Shown: positions 24,256 to 32,750, counted from the stretch's first letter. The stretch is DNA of 64,000 nt from Paractinoplanes ferrugineus (GCF_016862195.1 NZ_BOMM01000016.1:310001-374000), one strand, 5' to 3'. The notes: generated by a model from the letters alone, not told the origin. Made by a program: numbers and translations.

Positions 24256-25089
24256 CTAGTTGAACGGCGGCCGGCTCACCCCGAAGTAGGCGTGGATCTC
24301 GGCGGCCCGCATCTCGGTGCGGTAGACGATCATGGCGACGGTGCCGAGCACGACCGCGGCGGCGAGCGTCCCCCACAGCGTCTCGTGCCACGGGTCGCCG
24401 GCCGCGAGCAGACCGCAGACCAGCACGGCCAGCCCGCCGCCGCCGGTGGTCAGCCGCAGCTCCCGGGTGTATTTCTGGAACGCCTGCCAGGCCTGCCGCG
24501 CCTCGCCGAAGTGCGACGGCGGCGACCACTTCCCGGTGATCCACAGCCCGGCCATGGTGAACAGCCAGAACGCGGCCAGCCACATGCACCAGGAACTCAC
24601 GTCGCCGAGGAAGAAGGCGGGCGGGATCTCCAGACCGGCGATCGCGAACGGCAGGAAGCAGTCGAGGAAACTCGGCGCCCACCGCAGCAGCACACTCATC
24701 GTGAGGTAGTAGTAGAAGACCGACACGAACACCAGCAGCAGCGTGATGCTCTGCACGCAGATCAGCAGCGTCGGCCGGGGGAACGTGTTCTGCGCGAGCA
24801 GCGCCAGCGCCACCCCCTGGATGATGCTGATGATTGTGATGAAGCCGTTCGGCGAGACCTCCAGCGAACGCCGGATCAGCACGTCGCGGGTCAGCGCCTG
24901 GATGGCCTCACCACGGCCGGGCTCGACCGGCTCGCGGGGCTCGTGACGAACGCTGTTGAGGTACGGGTCGGACGACTCGGAGTAGCCACGCCGACTCCGG
25001 TCGACATGGTTGAGGTAATTCCTGGATTCGGACGGTCGTCGGTGCCGGGCGCGCGCGAAGTCGTGTGATTCTGCTGCCACGCCACACAT
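24256..25089 (-). CDS. Hypothetical multi-pass membrane protein
   Basis: 277 aa. Cytoplasmic N-terminus of ~75 residues rich in charged residues and Tyr/Ser, then about six hydrophobic helices (ITIISIIQGVALALLAQNTF, LLLVFVSVFYYYLTMSVLL, LAAFWLFTMAGLWITG, AAAVVLGTVAMIVY). No family recognised. Start ATG 25089 has no obvious Shine-Dalgarno; GTG 25080 is possible. It faces away from the M20 gene across an AT-richer intergenic region. Confidence 0.65.
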   Translation of the reverse strand: MCGVAAESHDFARARHRRPSESRNYLNHVDRSRRGYSESSDPYLNSVRHEPREPVEPGRGEAIQALTRDVLIRRSLEVSPNGFITIISIIQGVALALLAQNTFPRPTLLICVQSITLLLVFVSVFYYYLTMSVLLRWAPSFLDCFLPFAIAGLEIPPAFFLGDVSSWCMWLAAFWLFTMAGLWITGKWSPPSHFGEARQAWQAFQKYTRELRLTTGGGGLAVLVCGLLAAGDPWHETLWGTLAAAVVLGTVAMIVYRTEMRAAEIHAYFGVSRPPFN

Positions 25090-25369
25090 GATGGCCGATG
25101 CGTCAATACCCGTACGTTAATAAGATCGAATTCGGATTTGACGTTTTAGCAGCTCAGAGCGTTGTCAAGTGCGCGGACGCGCTGATTTCCGAACACCCCG
25201 CCGGAAATCGGGGAAACGGCAGGTCACCGGCCCTTTTACTGATTACCCTCCGCTGTCGCCATTCTCGACCCGTTCTTCGACGATTACCCAGCGCAATGTG
25301 CGGCAAAAGCAAAAAGGACCACTTCCGGCGTACGTCGGAAGCCCCGGCGACGCGCACTATCCTGCACCG
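25090..25369. promoter_or_regulatory. Divergent promoter region, locally AT-richer
   Basis: 280 bp between divergent starts. The part near 25095-25165 is distinctly AT-rich for this genome and includes a minus-strand TTGACA at about 25158, a candidate -35 for the membrane-protein gene. The plus-strand gene has its own promoter elements listed separately. Confidence 0.45.
25322..25341. promoter_or_regulatory. Near-perfect 20-bp palindrome over the M20 gene promoter
   Basis: Half-site CTTCCGGCGT with 18 of 20 symmetric positions. It covers the -35 position of the promoter whose -10 is TATCCT (25358-25363), 6 nt before the ATG at 25370, so a bound regulator would block a leaderless transcript. 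Confidence 0.5.
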
Positions 25370-26506
25370 ATGACCTCGCTCACCGAGCTCCGGCACCGCC
25401 TGCACCAGCACGCCGAGGTGGGCCTGCACCTGCCGCGCACGCAGGAGATCCTGCTGGACGCCCTGGCCGGGCTGGGCCTCGAGATCGAGGTGGGCCGCGG
25501 GCTCAGCTCGATCACCGCGGTCCTGCGCGGCGGCCGGCCCGGCCCGGTGGTGCTGCTGCGCGCCGACATGGACGCGCTGGGCATGGCCGAACAGACCGGG
25601 CTGCCCTACGCCGCGGCCGGCGACGTGATGCACGCCTGCGGCCATGACCTGCACATGGCCGGGCTGGTCGGGGCGGCCCGGCTGCTCGCCGCCCGGCGCG
25701 ACGAGCTGCCGGGCCGGGTGCTGTTCATGTTCCAGCCGGGTGAGGAGGGCTTCGGCGGGGCGCGGGTCATGCTCGCCGAGGGGCTGCTCGACGCGGCGGG
25801 CGAGCGGCCGGTGGCGGCGTACGCGATCCACGTCGACGCCGGGCTCGCCGCGGGCGTCCGGGCCACCCGGCCCGGGCCGATGATGGCCGGCACCAGCACC
25901 CTCGAGCTGACCGTGCACGGCACCGGCGGGCACGCGGCGCTGCCCCACCACGGGATCGACCCGGTGCCGGTGGCGGCCGAGATCGTCCTGGCGATCCAGT
26001 CGTTCATGAGCCGCCGGGTGCCGGCCACCGACCCGGCCGTGGTGTCGGTGACCGGCCTGCACACCAACTCACCGGCCGGCAACGTGCTGCCCACGGCGGT
26101 GCGGATCAGCGCCAACGTGCGCACCTACACGCCCGGGAACCGGACGCTGATCCGCGACGGCCTCACCGCGATGGCGACGGCGCTGGGCGCGGCGCACGGC
26201 TGCCCGGTCGACGCCCGGTTCACCGAGAGCTATCCGCCGACCGTCAACGACCTCGCCGAGACCGAGGCGGTGCTCGAGCTGCTGGGGGCGCAGCGGCTCG
26301 ACGCGCCCGGCATGGCGTCCGAGGATTTCTCGTACGTCCTCGACGAGGTGCCCGGCACGCTGCTGTTCGTCGGCGCCCAGGCGGTGGCCGAGCCCGCCCC
26401 GATGCACTCACCGCGGGTGGTCTTCGACGACGGCGTGCTCGATCTGATCGCGCGGACCTTCGTCGATCTCACCGTCCACCGGCTCGACCGGGGCACCGCG
26501 CACTGA
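25370..26506 (+). CDS. M20-family metallopeptidase / amidohydrolase
   Basis: 378 aa. N-terminal LRHRLHQHAEVGLHLPRTQ, then LLRADMDALGMAEQTGLPY, metal ligands in MHACGHDLHMAG, catalytic EE in FMFQPGEEGFGGA, and the dimerisation domain marker GTGGHAALPHHGIDP; C-terminal MASEDFSYVLDEVPG. This is the IAA-amino acid/hippurate hydrolase-like group (N-acyl amino acid deacylation). Cytosolic. Leaderless start is suggested by TATCCT 6 nt upstream. Monocistronic. Confidence 0.9.
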   Translation: MTSLTELRHRLHQHAEVGLHLPRTQEILLDALAGLGLEIEVGRGLSSITAVLRGGRPGPVVLLRADMDALGMAEQTGLPYAAAGDVMHACGHDLHMAGLVGAARLLAARRDELPGRVLFMFQPGEEGFGGARVMLAEGLLDAAGERPVAAYAIHVDAGLAAGVRATRPGPMMAGTSTLELTVHGTGGHAALPHHGIDPVPVAAEIVLAIQSFMSRRVPATDPAVVSVTGLHTNSPAGNVLPTAVRISANVRTYTPGNRTLIRDGLTAMATALGAAHGCPVDARFTESYPPTVNDLAETEAVLELLGAQRLDAPGMASEDFSYVLDEVPGTLLFVGAQAVAEPAPMHSPRVVFDDGVLDLIARTFVDLTVHRLDRGTAH

Positions 26507-26712
26507 CCCCGCCCCGATCCTGGACCACGCGGTGGCCGGCTGCTAACGTCCAGACCGGCGTGGCCCACGCCCAACCTCCTGTGACCGTCCCCGGCGCACG
26601 GTCCTCGGCGGAGGCAAAGGGATTCTTCATCTCGGGTCGCTGTCCTGGTCCGGTTCGTCTCGGACGTCTCGATCGCGCGGGGGGATCGGCGTGCGGGACA
26701 GCGGAGGGCCCG
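26507..26712. other. Intergenic region
   Basis: About 205 bp between the M20 gene and the nitrilase-fold gene. A frame continuous with the downstream gene extends here, but its codons lack the character of a folded protein and a strong ribosome binding site (GGAGGG) lies just before 26713, so I treat it as non-coding. Confidence 0.5.
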
Positions 26713-27714
26713 ATGACAGCGAACAGGAATCTCAAGCGCCGGGTGCGTGCCCGCGCGGCCCGCACCGGTGAGTCCTACACCGCTGCGCTGCGGCACTTCC
26801 GCACGACTCCGCGAGGAGATCCGATGCCAGCGACCACGACCATGCGACTGTCCGTCGCGCAGCTCACCGTCCGGCCCGACCCGGGCGACACCGCGGCCCT
26901 GCGCGCCGGCGGCGCCGAGATCCGCCGCCTCATGCGGGCCGCCCACGCCGCCGGGGCCCGGCTGCTGCACCTCCCCGAAGGGGCGCTCACCTGCCCCGAC
27001 AAACGCATCATGTCGGCCACCGGGCCCGCCGACATCGGCCCCGCCGACTGGGGCCGGGCCGACTGGGCGACCCTCGCCGCCGAGCTGCGGGAGATCGCCG
27101 CCCTCGCCGGCGAACTCCGGTTGTGGTCCGTGCTCGGCTCGGTCCACCCGCTGACCCCGCCCCGCCGGCCGCACCTCAGCCTCTACGTCATCTCCGACAA
27201 CGGTGCGATCGTCACCCGCTACGACGAGCGGATGCTGTCGAACACCAAGGTCAGCCACCTGTACACGCCGGGTTCGGCCCCGGTCACCTTCATCGTCGAC
27301 GGCGTACGGTTCGGCTGCGCGCTCGGCATGGAGGCGACGTTCCCCGAGGTGTTCGCCGAGTACGAGCGCCTCGACGTCGACTGCGTGCTGTTCTCCACCC
27401 ACGGCCCCGGCGGGCCGGTCAACAACGGCCCGTTCGCCCTGCAGGCACAGGGCCTGGCCGCCGCGAACAGTTACTGGGTCAGTTACGCCGGCACCGCCCA
27501 GGACGCGCCGAACGCCCCGTCCGGCATCGTCTCCCCCGACGGTGACTGGCTCACCCGCTGCCCGGCCGAGGCGGTCGCCGCCCTGGCCACCGCCGATCTC
27601 GACCTGACCACGGAGAACCTCGCCCGCCCGTGGCGCCGTCTCGCCCGCGGCGGCCTCTACGCCGAGCACCAGGCCACCGACGACCCCCGGAGCCTGGACC
27701 GGGCCGGGCACTGA
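26713..27714 (+). CDS. Nitrilase-superfamily protein with basic N-terminal extension and no nucleophile Cys
   Basis: 333 aa. Residues 1-37 are a basic segment (NLKRRVRARAARTGESYTAA) like short modules I recall on other actinobacterial proteins. The rest is a carbon-nitrogen hydrolase fold (SVAQLTVRPDPGDT, Glu89 in LHLPEGAL, GSVHPLTPP, SNTKVSHLYTPG). Aligned position by position with G-V-x-I-G-x-x-I-C-Y-D, the segment GVRFGCALGMEATFPE puts Gly205 at the nucleophile; a Cys is three residues earlier (Cys202). The usual catalytic Lys position is also not obvious. Activity is doubtful or altered. Start ATG 26713 has GGAGGG; an internal ATG at 26824 also has GAGGAG and could give a form without the extension. 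Confidence 0.78.
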   Translation: MTANRNLKRRVRARAARTGESYTAALRHFRTTPRGDPMPATTTMRLSVAQLTVRPDPGDTAALRAGGAEIRRLMRAAHAAGARLLHLPEGALTCPDKRIMSATGPADIGPADWGRADWATLAAELREIAALAGELRLWSVLGSVHPLTPPRRPHLSLYVISDNGAIVTRYDERMLSNTKVSHLYTPGSAPVTFIVDGVRFGCALGMEATFPEVFAEYERLDVDCVLFSTHGPGGPVNNGPFALQAQGLAAANSYWVSYAGTAQDAPNAPSGIVSPDGDWLTRCPAEAVAALATADLDLTTENLARPWRRLARGGLYAEHQATDDPRSLDRAGH

Positions 27715-27720
27715 CCGCGC

Positions 27721-27752
27721 GTCGCCGGCCGGCCGGGTGGCCGGCCGGCGAC
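27721..27752 (+). terminator. Strong hairpin after the nitrilase-fold gene
   Basis: Perfect 14-bp stem (GTCGCCGGCCGGCC with its complement) and GGGT loop, starting 6 bp after the stop codon. No T-tract follows, as is usual in this GC range. Confidence 0.65.
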
Positions 27753-27762
27753 TTGCGCCGAA

Positions 27763-27806
27763 CTTTCGCGAACCGGCGCAGGGCTGCTGACCGGCGGTCG
27801 CGAAAG
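27763..27806. promoter_or_regulatory. Inverted repeat upstream of the ECF sigma gene
   Basis: CTTTCGCGA (27763-27771) and TCGCGAAAG (27798-27806) are exact complements 26 bp apart, ending about 56 bp before the sigma-factor start. It could be a two-site operator or part of an autoregulated promoter. No classical ECF -35 (GGAAC) is certain nearby. Confidence 0.4.
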
Positions 27807-27862
27807 GCGGCAACCGGCGGAAAGATCCTGCCCGCCGCCGGACATGACCGAGGGTGGACCCT

Positions 27863-28381
27863 GTGAACTCCGACGATCGCCGGGCGCGGTTCGAGGCCCT
27901 CGCGCCGGCCGTGCTCGACGCGGTGCGCCGTTACCTGGTGCGGCGCACCGATGCGGCGACGGCCGACGACGTACTCTCCGAAACGCTCCTGATCCTCTGG
28001 CGGCGCTTCGACGAGGTGCCGGCCGAGCACCTGCCCTGGGCGTACGGCGTGGCCCGCAACTGTCTCGCCAACGCCGAACGGGCCCGTCGCCGCCAGGCGC
28101 GCCTCGCCGCGCGGATCGCCTTCCTGCGGCCCGCGCCACCGCCGCCCGCCGACGACCGGCTCGGCATCGCGATGGCCGGGCTGCGCGGGGAGGACGCCGA
28201 GATCCTGCGCCTGTGGGCGTGGGAGGACCTGGCGCCGGGCGGGATCGCGGCCGTCCTCGGGGTCAGCGTGAACGCCGCGAGCATCCGGCTGCACCGGGCC
28301 AAACAGCGACTCCGTGCCGAGTTGCGAAAGAACGGCGCGGGCGCCGGACATGCGGAGTCGACCGAAGGGAGACGGCCGTGA
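27863..28381 (+). CDS. ECF-family RNA polymerase sigma factor
   Basis: 172 aa. Region 2 is seen in AVRRYLVRRTDAATADDVLSET and LILWRRFDEVP with LPWAYGVARNCLANAERAR; region 4 in ILRLWAWEDLAPGGIAAVLG and VSVNAASIRLHRAKQRLR. The downstream gene overlaps by 4 nt and encodes a one-pass membrane protein, the usual anti-sigma position. Start GTG 27863 has GAGGG about 8 nt upstream; GTG 27854 would add three residues. It should direct a small stress or envelope regulon, identity unknown. Confidence 0.9.
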   Translation: MNSDDRRARFEALAPAVLDAVRRYLVRRTDAATADDVLSETLLILWRRFDEVPAEHLPWAYGVARNCLANAERARRRQARLAARIAFLRPAPPPPADDRLGIAMAGLRGEDAEILRLWAWEDLAPGGIAAVLGVSVNAASIRLHRAKQRLRAELRKNGAGAGHAESTEGRRP

Positions 28382-28989
28382 CCGACGACGACCTGCGCGA
28401 CCGGATGCGCCGCGCCGATCCGGCGGCCGCACTGGCGCCGTTACCTCCCGACCGGGTCGCCCGACTCCTGGAGGAAACCGTGTCCGTCACCGCCCCACCG
28501 ACCCGCCGCCGGGTGCTGCTGCCGGTGCTCGCCGCCGCCGCCGTGCTGCTTCTCGCCGGCGCCGGCTGGCTGATCCTGCGCCCGTCCCCGACGGCGACGA
28601 ACCTGATGATCGCGTACCCGTCGGCCTCGGCGGCGGCGCCGCCCCGGCACCTCACCGCCCCCGCCGAGCAGCGCTCCGCCAAGTGCCGGCCCCCGGAGGC
28701 GAGCCGGCTCACCACGACCGCCGACTTCGCCTTCGCCGGCACCGTGACCGGCATCGACGCCCGGCACGTCGTCACCCTGAGCGTGACCAAGGTCTACCGA
28801 GGTGACCCGGCGAGCCAGGTGCTGGTGGACCAGACGGGCGACAGCTCGGAGACGATGATGGGCAGCGGCCGGTTCGAGATCGGCAAGAGCTATCTGATCG
28901 CCTCGGCCGCGGGCACCGTGCTGATCTGCGGCTACAGCGGCGAGGCGGGCACCCCCGGCCTGCTCGACCTGTACGAGGAGGCCTTCTAG
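28378..28989 (+). CDS. Single-pass membrane protein, probable anti-sigma partner with NTR-like outer domain
   Basis: 203 aa. Cytoplasmic N-terminus of ~45 residues (LRDRMRRADPAAALAPLPPD), one helix (VLLPVLAAAAVLLLAGAGWL) and an outer region with TADFAFAGTVTGIDARHVVT, SVTKVYRGDP and KSYLIASAAG, a pattern resembling netrin/TIMP-type OB folds. There is no zinc (HxxxCxxC) anti-sigma motif, so the anti-sigma role is inferred from position: the GTG start overlaps the sigma stop (GTGA). Its stop codon TAG is part of the -10 box of the next gene. Confidence 0.75.
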   Translation: MTDDDLRDRMRRADPAAALAPLPPDRVARLLEETVSVTAPPTRRRVLLPVLAAAAVLLLAGAGWLILRPSPTATNLMIAYPSASAAAPPRHLTAPAEQRSAKCRPPEASRLTTTADFAFAGTVTGIDARHVVTLSVTKVYRGDPASQVLVDQTGDSSETMMGSGRFEIGKSYLIASAAGTVLICGYSGEAGTPGLLDLYEEAF

Positions 28990-28992
28990 GCT
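28987..28992 (+). promoter_or_regulatory. -10 box overlapping the upstream stop codon
   Basis: TAGGCT, whose first three bases are the stop codon of the preceding gene, 6 nt before ATG 28999. Upstream at spacer 17 is TCGACC, one base from TTGACC. This indicates a leaderless transcript for the oxidoreductase gene independent of the sigma operon. Confidence 0.55.
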
Positions 28993-28998
28993 CGCTCG

Positions 28999-30096
28999 AT
29001 GAGATTCGTGCTGGCCGGCTTCGGCTTCCGCGCGGCGGCGATCCACCGGGTCGCCCGCACCCTGCCCGGACTGGAATGCGTGGGTGCGGTCGTGCGGACG
29101 CCGCGCCCCCTTCCCGTCCCCGTCCTCGGCGACCTGCGCGAGGGCCGGCCCGACTTCGTGGTCAGCGCCGTCGCCGCGGCCGCCGCCCCCGGGGTCATCG
29201 CCGCGGCGGTCGAGCTCGGGCTGCCGGTGCTGGCCGAGACACCGCCCGCGGCCGACCGGGCCGGCCTGCGCGAACTGTGGTCGGTGGCGGGGCCGTCCGG
29301 GCTGGTGCAGGTGGCGGAGCAATATCCGCTGATGCCGTCGCACGCGGCCCGGCTCGCCGCGGTGCGGACCGGCGTCCTCGGCACCCCGACCCAGGTGCAC
29401 GTCTCCTCGACCCAGCAGTACCACGCGGTCGCGCTGATCCGCGCCTACCTCGACGCCGGCCACGCCCCGGCCACCGTCCGCGCGGTGCGCACCGTGGCGC
29501 CGCTGCTGCACCCGCTCGACCGCGCCGGATGGACCGACGACACCACGGTGCGACCGGCCACCACCACGATCGCCACCCTCGACTTCGGAGCGGGCCGTTC
29601 CGGCGTCTACGACTTCACCGACGGCCAGACCCGCAACCTGCTGCGCTTCCGCCGCCTGCTGGTCCGGGGCACGCACGGCGAGCTGCACGACGACGAGATC
29701 GTCCACATGCCGGCGCCGCGGACGATCACCCGCACCCCGCTGGTCCGCCGGCAGAGCGGCCACGACCTGGACCTGAGCGGCTACGACACGGAGACCATCA
29801 CGCTCGGCGACCGGGTGCTGCACCGCAACGCGTACGCCGGGAGCCGCCTCAACGACGACGAGCTCGCCGTCGCCGCCATGCTGGACGCGATGGCGGCGTG
29901 GGTGCGCGGCGCCGGCCCACCGCCCTATCCGCTGGCCGAGGGCCTGCAGGACCAGTCGCTGGCGCTGGCCGTCGAGGAGGCCGCCGACAGCGGCCGCGAG
30001 ATCACCACGACGACGGAGCCGTGGTCGGCCGGCGACTCGCGGGCCGAGCACCGCCGGGCCGTTCGGCGGCGCATTCAGCCGGGCGACGACCGCTGA
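28999..30096 (+). CDS. Gfo/Idh/MocA-family oxidoreductase
   Basis: 365 aa. N-terminal Rossmann strand RFVLAGFGFRAAAIHRVA, then FVVSAVAAAAAPGVIAAAVE and LPVLAETPPA (the E-K-P region with T in place of K), and a C-terminal alpha/beta domain. QVAEQYPLMPSHAARLAAV and LHPLDRAGWTDDT carry the His region of sugar oxidoreductases. NAD(P)-dependent oxidation of a sugar or inositol-like substrate is likely, but unassigned. The missing Lys of the EKP motif is notable, since that Lys usually assists catalysis. Confidence 0.82.
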   Translation: MRFVLAGFGFRAAAIHRVARTLPGLECVGAVVRTPRPLPVPVLGDLREGRPDFVVSAVAAAAAPGVIAAAVELGLPVLAETPPAADRAGLRELWSVAGPSGLVQVAEQYPLMPSHAARLAAVRTGVLGTPTQVHVSSTQQYHAVALIRAYLDAGHAPATVRAVRTVAPLLHPLDRAGWTDDTTVRPATTTIATLDFGAGRSGVYDFTDGQTRNLLRFRRLLVRGTHGELHDDEIVHMPAPRTITRTPLVRRQSGHDLDLSGYDTETITLGDRVLHRNAYAGSRLNDDELAVAAMLDAMAAWVRGAGPPPYPLAEGLQDQSLALAVEEAADSGREITTTTEPWSAGDSRAEHRRAVRRRIQPGDDR

Positions 30097-30173
30097 TCGT
30101 CCGGGTGGGTGATCGTGGTGGTGCACGGGACGGGATTCAATGACGGTCCGTGCCACCAGCAGAACGGAAAACG

Positions 30174-30452
30174 ATGATTCGCAAGAGTGTTCCCGTCGTG
30201 GTCGCCGCGCTCACCGCCGTCGGCCTGTTCGGCCTGTCGGCGCCGGCCCAGGCCCTGCCCAAGGCGGTCAAGTACAAGAACTGCACCGCCCTCAACAAGG
30301 TCTACAAGCACGGCGTCGCCAAGAAGGGCGGCAAGGACAAGGTGAAGGGCGCCACCAAGCCGGTCAAGAACTTCACCGTCTACACCGCCGCGTACAACAA
30401 GAACCCGACGCTGGACCGCGACAAGGACGGCGTCGCCTGCGAGAAGAAGTGA
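30174..30452 (+). CDS. Secreted Excalibur calcium-binding domain protein
   Basis: 92 aa. Signal peptide (VPVVVAALTAVGLFGLSAPAQA) followed by an Excalibur domain: YKNCTALNKVYKHGV at the start and NPTLDRDKDGVACEKK at the end, where D-R-D-K-D-G-V-A-C is the EF-hand-like calcium loop with the paired cysteine. A Lys/Gly-rich stretch lies between. Extracytoplasmic, function unknown. Start ATG 30174; an earlier in-frame start at 30150 would precede the basic signal region without a better site. Confidence 0.9.
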   Translation: MIRKSVPVVVAALTAVGLFGLSAPAQALPKAVKYKNCTALNKVYKHGVAKKGGKDKVKGATKPVKNFTVYTAAYNKNPTLDRDKDGVACEKK

Positions 30453-30471
30453 CCCACCGGCGCACCCGCGG

Positions 30472-31149
30472 CTAGACGCGGCGGTATTCGACCTCGGGCC
30501 GGCCGGGGCCGCCGTAGCGGGGGGTGCGCACCACCCGGCCGGCATCGGCCAGGTGCTCCAGGTAGCGGCGGGCGGTCACCCGGGAGGCGCCCATCCGCGC
30601 GCCCACCTCGGCGGCGGACAGGCCGGCGGGGGACGCGCGCAGGGCGCCGAGCACCAGGTCGAGGGTGCTCTGGTCGAGGCCCTTGGGCAGCCGGTCCGGT
30701 GTGGAGCCGCGCAGGGCGGCGAAGGCGCGGTCGATCTCGTGCTGGGCGGCGGCCGGTTCGGTGCTGAGGGTGGCGCTGCGGTAGCGGGCGTACCCGAGCA
30801 GCTTCTCCCGGAACGTCGCGAACGCGAACGGTTTCAGCAGGTAGTGCGTCACGCCGAGGGAGACCGCGGAGCGCACCACCGCGAGGTCCCGCGCCGACGT
30901 CACCACGAGCACGTCGGTGGCTGTGCCGGCGGCCCGCAACGAGCGGCACAGGTCCAGGCCGAACATGTCGGGCAGGTTCAGGTCGAGCAGCACCAGGTCG
31001 GCGGGCGTGGTCCGCAGCGACGCGAGGGCCTGCTGCGCGGTGTGGGCCACCCCGATCACCCGAAAACCTTCGACCCTTGCCGTGTACGCGGCGTGGGCGT
31101 CGGCGATCAACGGTTCGTCCTCGACCACGAGAACCCGGATGTCCGTCAT
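30472..31149 (-). CDS. DctR/CitB-family response regulator
   Basis: 225 aa. Receiver domain with Glu10-Asp11 pair, phospho-acceptor Asp56 in LVLLDLNLPD and Lys in HYLLKPFAF; C-terminal DNA-binding region (LSAAEVGARMGASRVTARRY) of the CitB type. Partner of the sensor kinase upstream (ATGA overlap). It probably activates the divergent dctA in response to C4-dicarboxylates, as in homologous systems. Confidence 0.9.
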   Translation of the reverse strand: MTDIRVLVVEDEPLIADAHAAYTARVEGFRVIGVAHTAQQALASLRTTPADLVLLDLNLPDMFGLDLCRSLRAAGTATDVLVVTSARDLAVVRSAVSLGVTHYLLKPFAFATFREKLLGYARYRSATLSTEPAAAQHEIDRAFAALRGSTPDRLPKGLDQSTLDLVLGALRASPAGLSAAEVGARMGASRVTARRYLEHLADAGRVVRTPRYGGPGRPEVEYRRV

Positions 31150-32750
31150 GCCGGCACCGGTAGCCGTACCTCGACGACCGTTCCCCCACCCGGGGCCGCC
31201 GACACCGCATGGCTACCGGCGTACCGCTCGATCACCTGCCGGACCAGCGACAAGCCGACGCCTCGCCCCCGCTCCTTGGTCGTCCAGCCGCGCCGGAAGG
31301 CGGCGGCCGCGTCGGCGATGCCCGGCCCGGTGTCGCCCACCCGCACCAGCACCTCGCCGCCGGTCCCGACGATCAGCACCGTGACCTGGCGGGGCAGGGG
31401 CGTGCCGGCCACCGCCTCGAGCGCGTTGTCGACGAGGTTGCCGACGACGGTGAGCAGGTCGCGGCCGGCCAGCCCGGACTCGCCGAGGCGGGAGGCCTCG
31501 TCGACGACGAGCTGCACGCCCCGCTCGGCCGCCTGGGCCGACTTGCCGAGCAGCAGCGCGGCCAGGGCCGGTTCGCTGACCGCACCCATCACCCGGTCGG
31601 TGAGCTGCTGCGCGACCGCCAGCTCGGCGGTGGCCAGCCGCACCGCCTCGTCGCCGCGGCCCAGCTCGACCAGGGTGAGCACGGTGTGCAGCCGGTTGGC
31701 GGCCTCGTGCGCCTGGGCCCGCAACGCCTCGGTGAGGCCGCGCACCGAGTCGAGCTCGCCGGTCAGCTCGCGCAGCTCGGTGTGGTCGCGCAGGGTCAGC
31801 ACGGCTCCGACGGTGTGGCCCTCGGAGCGGATCACCCGCTGGTTGGCGACCAGCACCCGATCCCCCACCAGCACCGGCGCGTCGGCGACCACGTCGCGGG
31901 TGGCGAGCAGCTCGCCGATCTCCCCCGGCAGAGCCGGGATCCGCGGCTCGGCGGGCGGCGGCTCGGCGGCCCGCAGATCGGCGGCGTCCCGCGGCTCGGC
32001 GGGGTTCAGCAGGCGGCGGGCCTCGTCGTTGACCAGGGTCACGCGGCCGGTGCGGTCGGCGACGATCAGGCCCTCGCGCACCGAGTGCAGGACGGCGTCG
32101 TGGTATTCGTACATCCTGGTCATCTCGGCCGGGCCGAGGCCGTGGGTCTGCCGGCGCAGCCGCCGGCTCAGCAGCCCCGAACCGGCGGCGGCCAGCAGCA
32201 GCGCCAGGGCGGTCGGCACCAGGACCGCGGGGGCGCGCTCCAGCAGGCGCTCGTTGATCGCCTCGGTGGTGATGCCGACCGACACGAGCGCGATCACCCG
32301 GCCGCTCGCCGAGCGGACCGGCACCACGGTGCGGACCGATTCGCCGAGCGTGCCGGCGTGCGTCTCGACCACGCGGCCGCCGTTCAGGGCATCCGCGACG
32401 GTGCCGATGAACGGCTGCCCGATCAGGGTGGTGGTCGGATGCGTCCAGCGGGTGCGGTCGGTGGCCATCACCACGACGAAGTCGGTCCGGGTGGCCCGGC
32501 GCACGCTCTCGGCGTACGGCTGCAGGGCCGGGGTGGGGTTCGGGGTCCGCACCGCCTCGATCACCGCCGGGGACCGCGCCACCGTCTCGGCGATCCCGGT
32601 GACCTGGTCGATCGCGGCCCGGGTGGCGTCGTCGCGGGCGAGCAGCACCGCGCCGCCCGTGCCGATCGCCACCAGCGACGTCACGACCAGCACCTGCCAG
32701 CCGAAGAGTTGCCGGGCGATGCTGCTGTCGTGTGACCAGAATGAACGCAA
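31146..32750 (-). CDS. DctB/CitA-type sensor histidine kinase for dicarboxylates
   Basis: 534 aa. Two transmembrane helices (VLVVTSLVAIGTGGAVLLA and VLVPTALALLLAAAGSGLL) enclose an extracytoplasmic sCache/PDC sensor (ESVRRATRTDFVVVMATDRT, TLGESVRTVVPV). Then a PAS domain (HDAVLHSVREGLIVADRTGR), a CitA-like DHp with RAQAHEAANRLHTVLTLVEL and an ATPase with VVGNLVDNALEAV and GRGVGLSLVRQVIERY. Start TTG 32750 has GGGAG six bases upstream; no ATG or GTG fits. The start is only 39 bp from the divergent dctA start. Confidence 0.88.
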   Translation of the reverse strand: MRSFWSHDSSIARQLFGWQVLVVTSLVAIGTGGAVLLARDDATRAAIDQVTGIAETVARSPAVIEAVRTPNPTPALQPYAESVRRATRTDFVVVMATDRTRWTHPTTTLIGQPFIGTVADALNGGRVVETHAGTLGESVRTVVPVRSASGRVIALVSVGITTEAINERLLERAPAVLVPTALALLLAAAGSGLLSRRLRRQTHGLGPAEMTRMYEYHDAVLHSVREGLIVADRTGRVTLVNDEARRLLNPAEPRDAADLRAAEPPPAEPRIPALPGEIGELLATRDVVADAPVLVGDRVLVANQRVIRSEGHTVGAVLTLRDHTELRELTGELDSVRGLTEALRAQAHEAANRLHTVLTLVELGRGDEAVRLATAELAVAQQLTDRVMGAVSEPALAALLLGKSAQAAERGVQLVVDEASRLGESGLAGRDLLTVVGNLVDNALEAVAGTPLPRQVTVLIVGTGGEVLVRVGDTGPGIADAAAAFRRGWTTKERGRGVGLSLVRQVIERYAGSHAVSAAPGGGTVVEVRLPVPA

